A DNA stretch of 44,845 nt. It comes from Fischerella muscicola SAG 1427-1 = PCC 73103. Its GTDB lineage: Bacteria > Cyanobacteriota > Cyanobacteriia > Cyanobacteriales > Nostocaceae. The position numbers were made by a program, and so were the translations under genes. Below are positions 25,020 to 33,514 of this stretch, piece after piece. The stretch is from contig NZ_AJLJ01000066.1 of assembly GCF_000317245.1 (NCBI RefSeq), positions 1-44,845 of the forward strand, read 5' to 3'. Every line of letters starts with the position of its first letter. Within the stretch, counting starts at the first letter, position 1. The notes below the pieces were generated by a model. The model searched no databases and had not been told where the DNA came from. It was given only the letters and a program-made list of their open reading frames with translations.

Positions 25020-26228
25020 ATGGCAGATAAATCTCAAAAAGATACAAAAGATAAAAAAACAGATAATACACCCGCTACCGATATCAAAGAAGATAAGCAT
25101 TCTTTATTAGAATCTTTTGCCGAAACATTAGGCTGTGCAGCGGGAACTGCTGTGGGAGTAGGAACAGTAGCTGGTAGCACTGCGATCGAAGCCGGTAAAG
25201 CAGTTGCAGAAACAGCTGCTGAGGTAGGGGAAGCAGCAGCCAAGCAAGCACGTCACTTGATTGAGAAAGCAACTCATACAGCAGGATCTGTAACAGAACG
25301 CCTGGGTGAGAATTGGCTGATCCGCAGAGTAGCTGGTGCATTAAATCTCAATTGGCTAGTTGGTGCTAGTGACAATGTTGATTTAGAAAAATCCGCAGCT
25401 ACAGTAAAAAAGCTTCAGCAAGAACATCCTTATGAATCACCTAGCCAAATTGCTCACCGGATCATGGTGGATAAAGCAACGAAAGCTGGTGGAATTGGTT
25501 TAGCAACAAGTGTTTTACCAGGTTTTGCAGCAGCACTTTTAGCAATTGATTTAGCAGCTACAACCCAATTGCAATCAGAAATGATTTATGAGATTGCCGC
25601 CGCCTATGGGTTAGATTTAAAGGAGCAGAGCCGTAAAGGTGAGGTGTTGGCAATTTTCGGTTTAGCTTTCGGTGGTGGCCGTCTGTTGAGAACAGCAGGT
25701 TTAGGCTTATTGCGAAATGTGCCTTTTGCTGGGGCGATGATTGGTGCTAGCTCAAACGCAACGATGGTTTATTCTTTGGGGTATGCAGCTTGTCGATTTT
25801 ATGAAGCCAAGCTAGATGAATCCAAGTCTCTAACTTCCGAAGAAACTTTAGCAGAACTCAAGCAAGAAAGCGAAAATTATTTGGAAACTGCGATCGCTCA
25901 ACAAACAGTGATGGATCAAATCTTAGTTCACATGATCCTCGCCAGACATCCAGACAAGACTTGGGAAGAAATTTTGCCAGAGTTACAAGCTTTAAATCTC
26001 AGTCCAACTTCTTTGGAAGCAATAGCCCAAAACATCAAATCACCCCAACCATTGCAAGAACTGCTTAATCAACTTAACCGAGATTTTGCCATACCACTCT
26101 TAGTTCAAGCTCACAGAATTGCCAAAGTAGATGGTGAGGTTAAACCAGCAGAACAAAAAGTGATTGATGCGATCGCTACTAAATTTAGTATTGATTTGAA
26201 TAAAATTCAATCAATGGTCAATGGTTAA
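25020..26228 (+). CDS. EcsC-like / TerB-like two-part protein
   Basis: 402 aa. The first 40 residues are charged. Residues 40-90 are Ala/Gly-rich and helical (AGTAVGVGTVAGSTAI). Residues about 120-270 resemble the EcsC family (KAGGIGLATSVLPGFAAALLAIDLAATTQLQSEM-type segment, with hydrophobic stretches that may contact membrane). The C-terminal 60 residues look like a TerB-type helical domain (FAIPLLVQAHRIAKVDGEVKP), a family linked to tellurite and stress responses and to surface-associated metal sensing. Function of the combination is unknown. Start ATG at 25020 after a GAAGGTG stretch. The stop is reached just before a GTCAATAGTCAA repeat. Domain calls are from remembered patterns. Confidence 0.75.
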   Translation: MADKSQKDTKDKKTDNTPATDIKEDKHSLLESFAETLGCAAGTAVGVGTVAGSTAIEAGKAVAETAAEVGEAAAKQARHLIEKATHTAGSVTERLGENWLIRRVAGALNLNWLVGASDNVDLEKSAATVKKLQQEHPYESPSQIAHRIMVDKATKAGGIGLATSVLPGFAAALLAIDLAATTQLQSEMIYEIAAAYGLDLKEQSRKGEVLAIFGLAFGGGRLLRTAGLGLLRNVPFAGAMIGASSNATMVYSLGYAACRFYEAKLDESKSLTSEETLAELKQESENYLETAIAQQTVMDQILVHMILARHPDKTWEEILPELQALNLSPTSLEAIAQNIKSPQPLQELLNQLNRDFAIPLLVQAHRIAKVDGEVKPAEQKVIDAIATKFSIDLNKIQSMVNG

Positions 26229-26279
26229 TAGTCAATAGTCAAAAATATCATTGGTGTATTGCTCCAATATTTTCTTTCG

Positions 26280-26903
26280 CTACAGAGCTGAATCAAAAAT
26301 CTGCTGTGCGGTAAGGTTCAATTCTGGAAAACAAGGAGAAATTATTGGGTTATTTCCTCTAAATAGGGTTTTGACATATTCCCCATCCACTAACTTACAA
26401 ACAAAAATAGCAGGTTGCTTGGGGTTGCCAATAAAATTCCGTCCTCCTAACCCAGCGTAATCCACAATCCAATATTCAGGAATACCCATTGTTTCATAAT
26501 CAGCAAACTTTTTATAGTAATCGTCACGCCAATTTTGGCTAACTACCTCGATTACTAAAGGAATTGATTCTGGTTGCTGCACGGTAGAATATTTTTCCCA
26601 CCACTCCTCATTTTTTAAGTTGGTGCGGTTAATAACAAGTACATCGGGACAGTAAACAAAATCAGATTCTCCATCTGAAAAAGCGACTAATGCCGTTTTG
26701 GGAATATTGTATGGAAGATTTAACCGAGTAAATTCAATTCCAATTTGCACACCTAAAAAACCAGTGACATTTTCATGCTTGCCAGAAGGTTGTGCCATCT
26801 CAATAATTATTCCATTATGTAGCTCATAGCGATTTCCATCCGGCTTTTGCTCCAGAAATTCTTGGATGGTTAATAGTTTTTGCTTTGGCAGTGCTTGAGT
26901 CAT
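26280..26903 (-). CDS. Uma2 family (DUF820) putative endonuclease
   Basis: 207-aa PD-(D/E)XK-fold protein of the Uma2 family, which is strongly expanded in cyanobacteria. The ATG at 26903 gives MTQALPKQKLLTIQEFLEQK. Family elements: NGIIIEMAQPSGKHENV, the catalytic-core strand FVYCPDVLVINR (Asp), PLVIEVVSQNW (Glu), and DYYKKFADYETMGIPEYWIVDY (Lys/Tyr-rich helix and strand). The expected nuclease residues therefore appear intact. Role in the cell is not established; many copies behave like mobile accessory genes. The 3' end faces the EcsC-like gene with a 50-bp gap. Confidence 0.9.
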   Translation of the reverse strand: MTQALPKQKLLTIQEFLEQKPDGNRYELHNGIIIEMAQPSGKHENVTGFLGVQIGIEFTRLNLPYNIPKTALVAFSDGESDFVYCPDVLVINRTNLKNEEWWEKYSTVQQPESIPLVIEVVSQNWRDDYYKKFADYETMGIPEYWIVDYAGLGGRNFIGNPKQPAIFVCKLVDGEYVKTLFRGNNPIISPCFPELNLTAQQIFDSAL

Positions 26904-27090
26904 ACTGAACACACAGGGCAAGAATTTTATTTGTTCTTCTATTTCCAGATATTACAGGCTTTTCGCAATAATGCTGTGAAGGTTGGATGATTGGATGGTA
27001 TTCGCCCTTGCATAGCAACAACTGTCAACAACCCATAAAACACAAATTTTACGCAATACTGGTACAAGAACTTTTACACAAAATAAACAA

Positions 27091-28572
27091 ATGGAAATTA
27101 TACCTAGTAGTACCTCGCTTTTAGAGTGGACTGGAGATGGTCTGGCAGTAGGATTATTTGAAGATGCAACAGAGTTAACTGGCGAACTAGCGACTTTAGA
27201 TGAGAAATTTGCTGGGTATATAAAAGAACTAATTACTGAAGAAGAATTTAAGGGTAAAGTCGGTAGCACAGCTGTCACAAGATTAGCTAGTGGTAGCCCA
27301 GTTCGTAAACTTATCTTGGTGGGTTTAGGCAAACCAGATGCAGTCAAATTGGATACTTGGCGTCGTGCTGCGGCGGCGATCGCTCGCCAAGCCAAAAAGC
27401 AAAAAATTAAAACTCTAGCTATCAGTTTGCCTGTTTGGAATAATGATCCCGCCCAAACAGCCCAAGTCTTGGCTGAAGGTGTGCAGTTGGCACTATATCA
27501 AGACAATCGCTTTAAGTCAGAGCCAGAAGATAAAGGGCCACAAGTAGAGACAGTAGAATTACTGGGAGTGAGTGGACAAGAATCTGCGATCGCTCGTGCT
27601 AATCAAATTAGTTCTGGAGTAATTTTGGCTAGGCAACTGGTAGCGGCTCCTGCTAACGAAGTCACACCAATTACAATGGCAGAAACCGCAACAGCGATCG
27701 CTTCCGAAACCGGAATGCACATCGAAATTCTGGAACAGCAAGACTGTGAAAAGTTGGGTATGGGTGCGTTTTTAGGAGTTGCCAAAGCTTCTGATTTACC
27801 ACCAAAATTTATTCACCTCACTTACAAGCCAGATGGTACACCCAAACGCAAATTGGCAATTATTGGTAAAGGTTTAACCTTTGATTCTGGCGGACTTAAC
27901 ATCAAAGGCGCAGGTAGCGGGATCGAAACCATGAAAATTGACATGGGCGGTGCAGCTGCAACTTTTGGTGCAGCTAAAGCAATTGGTCAACTCAAGCCAG
28001 ATGTGGAGGTTCACTTTATTTCCGCTGTCACCGAGAACATGATTAGTGGTCGTGCCATGCATCCTGGTGATATTCTCAAAGCATCTAATGGTAAAACAAT
28101 TGAAGTCAATAACACTGATGCTGAAGGGCGTTTGACTCTAGCCGATGCTTTGGTATTTACTGAGAAACTCGGTGTCGATGCGATCGTTGATTTAGCCACT
28201 CTCACTGGTGCTTGTGTAATTGCCCTTGGTGATGATATTGCTGGTTTGTTTACGCCTGATGATACTTTAGCCCAAGAATTAGAAACAGCAGCCCAGGGTG
28301 CAGGGGAAAAAATTTGGCGGCTGCCAATGGAAGAGAAGTATTTTGAAGGACTAAAATCTGGCATTGCGGACATGAAAAACACAGGGCCTCGTCCTGGTGG
28401 TTCGATTACTGCTGCCTTATTTTTAAAGCAATTTATCCAAGATACTGTGGCTTGGGCGCATCTGGATATAGCTGGGCCTGTTTGGACTGACAAAGAAAAC
28501 GGTTATAACGGGCCTGGTGCCACTGGTTTCGGTGTTCGCACCCTCGTAAATTGGGTGTTGAGTAACTCGTAA
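27091..28572 (+). CDS. pepA: Leucyl aminopeptidase (M17 family)
   Basis: 493-aa cytosolic metallo-aminopeptidase that removes N-terminal residues from peptides during protein turnover. The C-terminal catalytic domain has [14 protein letters not shown] (metal-binding Lys and Asp), the [14 protein letters not shown] segment and the signature [14 protein letters not shown] with its metal-binding Asp and Glu. The N-terminal half (1-165) is the usual alpha/beta regulatory domain. Length typical. Start ATG at 27091. Transcribed alone, with a plausible terminator after it. Confidence 0.97.
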   Translation: MEIIPSSTSLLEWTGDGLAVGLFEDATELTGELATLDEKFAGYIKELITEEEFKGKVGSTAVTRLASGSPVRKLILVGLGKPDAVKLDTWRRAAAAIARQAKKQKIKTLAISLPVWNNDPAQTAQVLAEGVQLALYQDNRFKSEPEDKGPQVETVELLGVSGQESAIARANQISSGVILARQLVAAPANEVTPITMAETATAIASETGMHIEILEQQDCEKLGMGAFLGVAKASDLPPKFIHLTYKPDGTPKRKLAIIGKGLTFDSGGLNIKGAGSGIETMKIDMGGAAATFGAAKAIGQLKPDVEVHFISAVTENMISGRAMHPGDILKASNGKTIEVNNTDAEGRLTLADALVFTEKLGVDAIVDLATLTGACVIALGDDIAGLFTPDDTLAQELETAAQGAGEKIWRLPMEEKYFEGLKSGIADMKNTGPRPGGSITAALFLKQFIQDTVAWAHLDIAGPVWTDKENGYNGPGATGFGVRTLVNWVLSNS

Positions 28573-28619
28573 ATCCAAATATTTTTTTCAGAATAAGCAA
28601 ATTAATTTTTTATTTGCAA

Positions 28620-28652
28620 GGGGTAGGCATAACACCTACCCTAGTATTTTTA
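28620..28652 (+). terminator. Probable intrinsic terminator of pepA
   Basis: Stem GGGTAGG (28621-28627) / CCTACCC (28635-28641) with a 7-nt loop, followed by TAGTATTTTTA. Located 48 bp after the pepA stop. Confidence 0.6.
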
Positions 28653-28706
28653 ATAGTTTTGAGAAATTGTAGATGGTAAAGATAATTGGGAGATGGAGTA
28701 AGGGTC

Positions 28707-29189
28707 GTGAAAGGAGGAAGTAAGTATCAGCCACTTTTAGAATATCTCCAAAGAAGTGATTGCTCTGAAATCACGCTTTCTTTCACAGAAATTGAAAAGT
28801 TAATTCATAACACCCTACCCAACTCAGCCAGAAAAGAACGCCGATGGTGGGGAAACCGCAGCACAGGTTCACCCCAAGCCTCAGCCTGGATGAATGCAGG
28901 CTATGTGGTAGAACCTAACCTAGAAGCAGAAAGCGTCACTTTTCGCAAACCAACTGGTAGCTACAAAGTGCAAACTGCAACCAATGCTGTCAACTGGAAC
29001 AGCGAAACCATCAAAGAACTACGCCTGCAAATGGGACTTTCCCAAAAAGAATTTGCCGAAGAGTTAGGCGTGCGCCAGCAAACTGTCAGCGAGTGGGAAA
29101 CAAGTGTTTATGAACCAACTCGTGCCACATCAAAACTTATAAGTATGGTAGCTGAAAAAGCTGGATTTAAATACAAAACAGGAGATTGA
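28707..29189 (+). CDS. DUF7662-XRE helix-turn-helix regulator
   Basis: About 160 aa. The N-terminal half (to about residue 75) matches the DUF7662 pattern (YQPLLEYLQRS, SFTEIEKLI, LPNSARKERRWWGNR, ASAWMNAGYVVEP). The C-terminal half is an XRE/Cro-type HTH: ELRLQMGLSQKEFAEELGV, RQQTVSEWETSVYEPT. I take the GTG at 28707 (MKGGSKYQPLL) because GGAGTAAGGG lies just upstream; a TTG at 28686 is also open. Such fusions look like antitoxins or phage-type repressors. A decayed partner may follow (29201-29369). Signs of accessory DNA: isolated, with gene debris next to it. Confidence 0.82.
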   Translation: MKGGSKYQPLLEYLQRSDCSEITLSFTEIEKLIHNTLPNSARKERRWWGNRSTGSPQASAWMNAGYVVEPNLEAESVTFRKPTGSYKVQTATNAVNWNSETIKELRLQMGLSQKEFAEELGVRQQTVSEWETSVYEPTRATSKLISMVAEKAGFKYKTGD

Positions 29190-29200
29190 AACTACAAATC

Positions 29201-29369
29201 TTGACTGAACTCAATGGTAATTTATTAACCACTAGAAACACCACACAGCCAAAAACACCAGAAGAATTGACTGGAGTCCTGGTTTTTTTAGCAGACTGCT
29301 GGTTGTTTAGCTGATGAACCAATTCAACATGTTGACATCACTACACGTTACCGTGTATTCTCTAAATAG
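29201..29369 (+). pseudogene. Possible remnant of a small gene downstream of the XRE regulator
   Basis: Two adjacent frames read like one broken small protein: LTELNGNLLTTRNTTQPKTP then EELTGVLVFLADCW up to a stop at 29312-29314, and then LADEPIQHVDITTRYRVFSK ending at 29367-29369 in another frame. The LADCW/LADEP junction suggests a frameshift near 29305. Family not recognised. It starts 11 bp after the regulator stop, so it may be a lost partner gene. The evidence is weak. Confidence 0.35.
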
Positions 29370-29402
29370 ACTTTTTGGAAAAATCGTTTTTGCACTATTT
29401 CA

Positions 29403-29435
29403 GGTTAAAGGGATCTTTCCCCTTAACCTTTTCTT
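29403..29435 (+). terminator. Weak hairpin with U-rich tail
   Basis: GGTTAA (29403-29408) pairs with TTAACC (29423-29428), extended imperfectly inward by G/C pairs, and TTTTCTTCT follows on the plus strand. It could end transcription from the XRE gene. Confidence 0.35.
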
Positions 29436-29469
29436 CTATTGAGTACTGCGAAGTCCATGTGGCAGAAAG

Positions 29470-30540
29470 TTACTTCAATTCTGGGTGCGCTCTATCTTCT
29501 AATGAAGGCGCACCCATACTATTAATCACAGCAATCATTTGATAAAGACGCCCCAAATCTCTTTGATTGAAGTAAAGAACTAAACGAGGTAATTCCCAAG
29601 TTTCATCTTGTCCTTCTTGAGGTAAAGCTTGGCTTTTTTCAATTCGTCCTGTTACTAGAATATCGCTAAAATCAGCATTTAATTGCTCTACCTCCGCATC
29701 AGATATATCTGTTCTAAGGCGAATTACTAAGCGATCGCCTACATAACGACTGGAATGATAAACTTGGTAAAAACGGGTAATAGCATTACAAGCTACCACC
29801 AAATCATCTGTCACTGTATATAGACTTGGATCTTCAGGACTTACCAAGCCATTTTGCACCAATTGTTTATCAACATATTCGCTCCAAGATCGCCAGTAAT
29901 CTCCACCAGGACGGTCAATTAAAACTACTGGTACTGGGCCAAACTTACCTGTTTGGCTGAGAGTCATACACTCAAAAGCTTCATCTTGAGTGCCAAATCC
30001 ACCAGGAAATAAAGCAACTGCATCACTTTCTTTTAAAAGAAATAACTTGCGAGTAAAGAAATATTTAAAATGAATCAGCTTTGGATCACCCTCAATAATT
30101 GGGTTGGCTTGCTGTTCAAAGGGTAGTTGAATATTTAAACCAAAAGAATTTTCTCGTCCAGCACCTTCGTGACCGGCTTGCATAATCCCGCCACCACCAC
30201 CGGTCATGACCATGAATCCCAGTTGAGTAACATAGCGGGCGAAGTCAACAGCCATGTGATATTCTGGGCTTTCTGGTGACAGGCGAGCCGAGCCAAATAT
30301 CGTCACTTTTCGGACATGTCGGTAATCATGAAAGAGCTCGAAACCACGCTCCATGTCTATTAAAGCAGCCGACATAATTTTCCAGTCTAAGCGATCGACT
30401 TCACTCTCAGCCAGACGCACTATGGTAGCTAGCGCCTGCTGAATATATCGTTGATTCTTCAATGTTGGTAAGCGTTTCAATAATTCGGCAATATCGGTTT
30501 GGAGAGACTCTAATATGTCAAACGACGCAGATGAGGTCAT
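29470..30540 (-). CDS. LOG-family Rossmann-fold protein (TIGR00730-like)
   Basis: 356 aa from the ATG at 30540 (MTSSASFDILESL); a TTG at 30555 would add five residues. The core shows the family motifs TGGGGGIMQAGHEGA (nucleotide-binding Gly-rich loop) and PGGFGTQDEAFE (PGGxGTxxE, with the catalytic Glu). LOG proteins release cytokinin bases from their ribotides or hydrolyse other nucleoside monophosphates. The N-terminal 85 residues and C-terminal 80 residues are extensions found in the longer bacterial subgroup. The true substrate is unknown. Single gene. Confidence 0.88.
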   Translation of the reverse strand: MTSSASFDILESLQTDIAELLKRLPTLKNQRYIQQALATIVRLAESEVDRLDWKIMSAALIDMERGFELFHDYRHVRKVTIFGSARLSPESPEYHMAVDFARYVTQLGFMVMTGGGGGIMQAGHEGAGRENSFGLNIQLPFEQQANPIIEGDPKLIHFKYFFTRKLFLLKESDAVALFPGGFGTQDEAFECMTLSQTGKFGPVPVVLIDRPGGDYWRSWSEYVDKQLVQNGLVSPEDPSLYTVTDDLVVACNAITRFYQVYHSSRYVGDRLVIRLRTDISDAEVEQLNADFSDILVTGRIEKSQALPQEGQDETWELPRLVLYFNQRDLGRLYQMIAVINSMGAPSLEDRAHPELK

Positions 30541-31032
30541 GAGAACTGTAGCCAATGCGGCACTATATTTTACCTAAATTTGCTCTGATGTGGCATTTCT
30601 TTGGAAAACCCTTTTGTTCAGATAAAAAAGCACCTCCAGTTATAAAAACTAAGGCGCTACTACTTCCTTGCCAACCAAAAATTACTGTGTAACAACATAT
30701 AATCTAGTGTAGTGTGCCAAAAACGGCTACAACAGTAAAAATAAGCCAAGAGATTGCTATAAAAGCTTTACAGCTTTGTGTTTTTACCTTTTACACTAGT
30801 TTTTCTACTGAGGAAGGGACAAACAAAGGGTGAAAAGTGAATCACAGATGACTTTTTTAGGGTAGCTTTATTGCTATTGTGTGTTTAGTAGTTAAACACA
30901 GTGCAAACCACATAGTTGGAAAAATATTAGACTTAGGAAACCAAGGTCAGTATTCCTTTATTTTTACTGACAAATATTTAGGGTGTTTTTGGAGTGAAAA
31001 ACACTCCAAAATTATTCGCAGTAACTGAAACT
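30541..31032. other. Spacer between trxA and the LOG-family gene, with a perfect hairpin
   Basis: Positions 30987-31011 are a perfect 10-bp stem (TTTTGGAGTG / CACTCCAAAA) with a 5-nt loop, 22 bp after the trxA stop. It has no clean T-run, but its position suggests 3'-end protection or termination of trxA mRNA. Nothing else is recognised between 30541 and 30980. Confidence 0.55.
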
Positions 31033-31356
31033 TTAAAGATATTTTTCCAAAGTATTAGCTAATGTAGTTTTTGGTACAGCGCCTACTACCATATCAACTT
31101 TTAGTCCACCCTTAAAAATCATCAATGTGGGAATGCTACGGATACCGTACTGACTAGCAACATTAGGATTCTCATCGGTGTTGACCTTAACTACCTTAAG
31201 TTGACCTTCATATTGAGCTGCTATTTCATCTACGACTGGGGCTACCATCCGGCAAGGACCGCACCAGGGTGCCCAAAAGTCAACCAAAACAGGAACTTCG
31301 CTGTCTAATACTTCCTGCTTAAAAGTGGAGTCGGTAACTTGTGCGGCTGCTGACAT
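31033..31356 (-). CDS. trxA: Thioredoxin
   Basis: 107 aa from the ATG at 31356 ([17 protein letters not shown]). Classical m-type thioredoxin: active site WCGPC in [14 protein letters not shown], buried Asp in VLVDFWAP, and cis-proline loop [11 protein letters not shown]. It reduces disulfides in target enzymes such as those of the Calvin cycle and peroxiredoxins, using electrons from ferredoxin-thioredoxin reductase or NTR. In-frame codons extend up to 31464, but the added residues do not resemble a domain. Confidence 0.97.
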   Translation of the reverse strand: MSAAAQVTDSTFKQEVLDSEVPVLVDFWAPWCGPCRMVAPVVDEIAAQYEGQLKVVKVNTDENPNVASQYGIRSIPTLMIFKGGLKVDMVVGAVPKTTLANTLEKYL

Positions 31357-31803
31357 GGCTACAAACCTTTGCCTATATATTTTTGATCGTGCTGAAATTC
31401 TACCATAGCAAAAAGCACTGCTTGGAATGAGATAGATAGATTTGTAATATGATATCTTTTGCAAAAGTTATTTTTCCAAGAATTAGGGAAAGATTGAAGG
31501 GTTTTTATTTTCCTTTAGCCGTTACTGTGTAAACTTATCTCTGGTTTTGACAAAAAGTGTATAGTTTTAGCTTTTTTTCATAAACAAAAGGAACCGCCCG
31601 AACAGTAGTCCGGGCGGAGTGTGGTGTGAGGAGTGAACGGAAACATGCGTCTCCGCTATTTCTATTGTAGGCGACATATGCGATTTTTCCAGGAAATGTT
31701 TAAGAGTCTGGAAAAATTTTTTTATAGTCGTTGATGGTTGGTTGTTGGTGAGTGGTTATTTATAGTTACTCCCTACACTACCTCTACTAACAACTAAACT
31801 GTC
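31357..31803. other. Spacer between guaB3 and trxA (trxA promoter region)
   Basis: 447 bp between two leftward genes. It holds the hairpin at 31594-31617 and, closer to trxA, its promoter. No extra gene is seen. Confidence 0.45.
31583..31617 (-). terminator. GC-rich hairpin, probable guaB3 terminator
   Basis: CCGCCCG (31594-31600) pairs perfectly with CGGGCGG (31611-31617) around a 10-nt loop. On the minus strand it is followed by TTCCTTTTGTTT. It is about 190 bp past the guaB3 stop codon, so the link is probable, not certain. Confidence 0.5.
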
Positions 31804-32967
31804 TTATTTGCCCATACCTAATTGTTGAGCTTTTTGGTATACTTTGCCTTCAGTTAACAACGAAGGAGCAATCACAACTTCGACTTGCTGCATTTCTTTG
31901 ATGTTTTTGGCTCCTAATGTTCCCATACTAGTTTTTAAGGCTCCCAAAAGATTATGAGTACCATCATCTAGTTGGGCTGGACCAACAAGAATTTGTTCTA
32001 AAGAACCAGTTGTACCGACACGAATGCGTGTCCCACGAGGTAAAACAGGGCTAGGAGTTGCCATACCCCAATGATAACCACGTCCTGGCGCTTCAGCAGC
32101 CCTGGCAAAAGGAGAACCAATCATGACTCCATCCGCACCACAAGCAATGCACTTACAGATGTCACCACCAGTGATTAAACCACCATCAGCAATGACTGGG
32201 ACGTATGTGCCTGTTTGTTGATAATATTCATCACGGGCGGCTGCACAGTCTGCGATCGCAGTTGCTTGTGGTACACCCACTCCCAACACGCCACGGGAAG
32301 TACAAGCAGCACCAGGGCCAATACCAACAAGAACCGCAGCAGCGCCTGCTTTTATTAAGTCCAGTGTGACTTCATAAGTCACGCAATTACCCAAAATCAC
32401 AGGTATGGGCATTTCTTGGCAAAATTGAGCCAAATCAAGGGGTACTATAGATTCTGGGGATAGATGTGATGTGGAAACAACTGTTGCTTGCACAAAAAAT
32501 AAATCTGCCCCTGCTTTTGCAACCACTGCACCATATTTACTTGCTCCTGCGGGAGTTGCACTCACTGCTGCAATACCGCCTTGTTGCTTAATTTCCCTAA
32601 TTCTTTGTTCAATTAATTCTGGTTTAATGGATTCAGCATAAAGTTCTTGCATCAAGGGAACAAATTCTTCTTTGCCAACCGAAGCTATTCTGTCTAAAAT
32701 CGGTTCTGGATCAGCATAACGAGTTTGAATTCCTTCTAAATTCAATACACCCAATGCTCCTAAATTTGACAGAAGCACAGCCATACGAACATCTACCACA
32801 CCATCCATGGCACTGGCAATAATTGGGATTTCTCGCTCAATATTACCAATACGCCATTTGGTGTTTGCTAAACTCGGATCTAGCGTCCTGTTGCCAGGTG
32901 CTAAAGCTATTTCATCTATGCCGTAAGCCCTACGAGCTGTTTTCCCCCGCCCAATTTGAGTTTCCAC
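31804..32967 (-). CDS. guaB3: GuaB3-type IMP dehydrogenase
   Basis: 387-aa TIM-barrel protein of the IMP dehydrogenase/GMP reductase family. It lacks the CBS domain pair inserted in classical GuaB (about 490 aa). It has the catalytic loop [17 protein letters not shown] with Cys222, the phosphate-binding region [20 protein letters not shown], and MIGSPFARA. This is the GuaB3 clade typical of cyanobacteria and actinobacteria, reported to carry out the IMP to XMP step or a closely related one. Start ATG at 32967. Single gene with a possible terminator. Confidence 0.92.
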   Translation of the reverse strand: METQIGRGKTARRAYGIDEIALAPGNRTLDPSLANTKWRIGNIEREIPIIASAMDGVVDVRMAVLLSNLGALGVLNLEGIQTRYADPEPILDRIASVGKEEFVPLMQELYAESIKPELIEQRIREIKQQGGIAAVSATPAGASKYGAVVAKAGADLFFVQATVVSTSHLSPESIVPLDLAQFCQEMPIPVILGNCVTYEVTLDLIKAGAAAVLVGIGPGAACTSRGVLGVGVPQATAIADCAAARDEYYQQTGTYVPVIADGGLITGGDICKCIACGADGVMIGSPFARAAEAPGRGYHWGMATPSPVLPRGTRIRVGTTGSLEQILVGPAQLDDGTHNLLGALKTSMGTLGAKNIKEMQQVEVVIAPSLLTEGKVYQKAQQLGMGK

Positions 32968-33514
32968 GCTGTTAATGTTCCCAAATCTGTTTAAGCTAGG
33001 GTATCAAATTGTGAGGATATTTGCAGCGGTTTTTTTCAACTAATCACCCAATTTACAAAAAGCGCCAACAAGAATCAAGATCAACAACAAGGCTGAACAA
33101 ATCAGTTTCTGAATCTTTTTTTACTTAAGGTTGGTGTTAGCTAGTTTCTCAAATTTTAGGTAATTTAGGTGTCGATTATTACTTTATTATTTCCACCCAT
33201 GTATACTTTATTTGGCATCTTTAAAATACCCCGAAATTTTTGCCCCACAGCCACAAAATCCTCCAACACCCCTATACCTTGACTCGCCTACACCCATGTT
33301 TTTTGACTTTTGACCAATATGGAAATTTCAGTCTTTGAGAGTAACACATGGAGGGATTTGTATTGCTACGATAAATTTCAGATTATTTAAATTCAGATAT
33401 TAATCAAAATATATAAATCAAACAGTCACATGATAAATCACACAACAAGGGCATGAAAATCTCTTCCCCGTTTCCCGTTCCCTTTCATTTTTCAGCTATT
33501 AGCTATATAAAGCC
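32968..33514. other. Divergent spacer guaB3 / mutS2
   Basis: 547 bp of AT-rich sequence holding the two outward promoters. No repeat, RNA motif or ORF that I can support. The last 50 bp contain TTCCCCGTTTCCCGTTCCC, a C/T-rich stretch of the intergenic repeat kind. Confidence 0.4.

Noticed and set aside
28011..28493. 160-aa ORF antisense to pepA
   Set aside because: Shadow of the pepA reading frame. The sense strand encodes clear M17 peptidase motifs.
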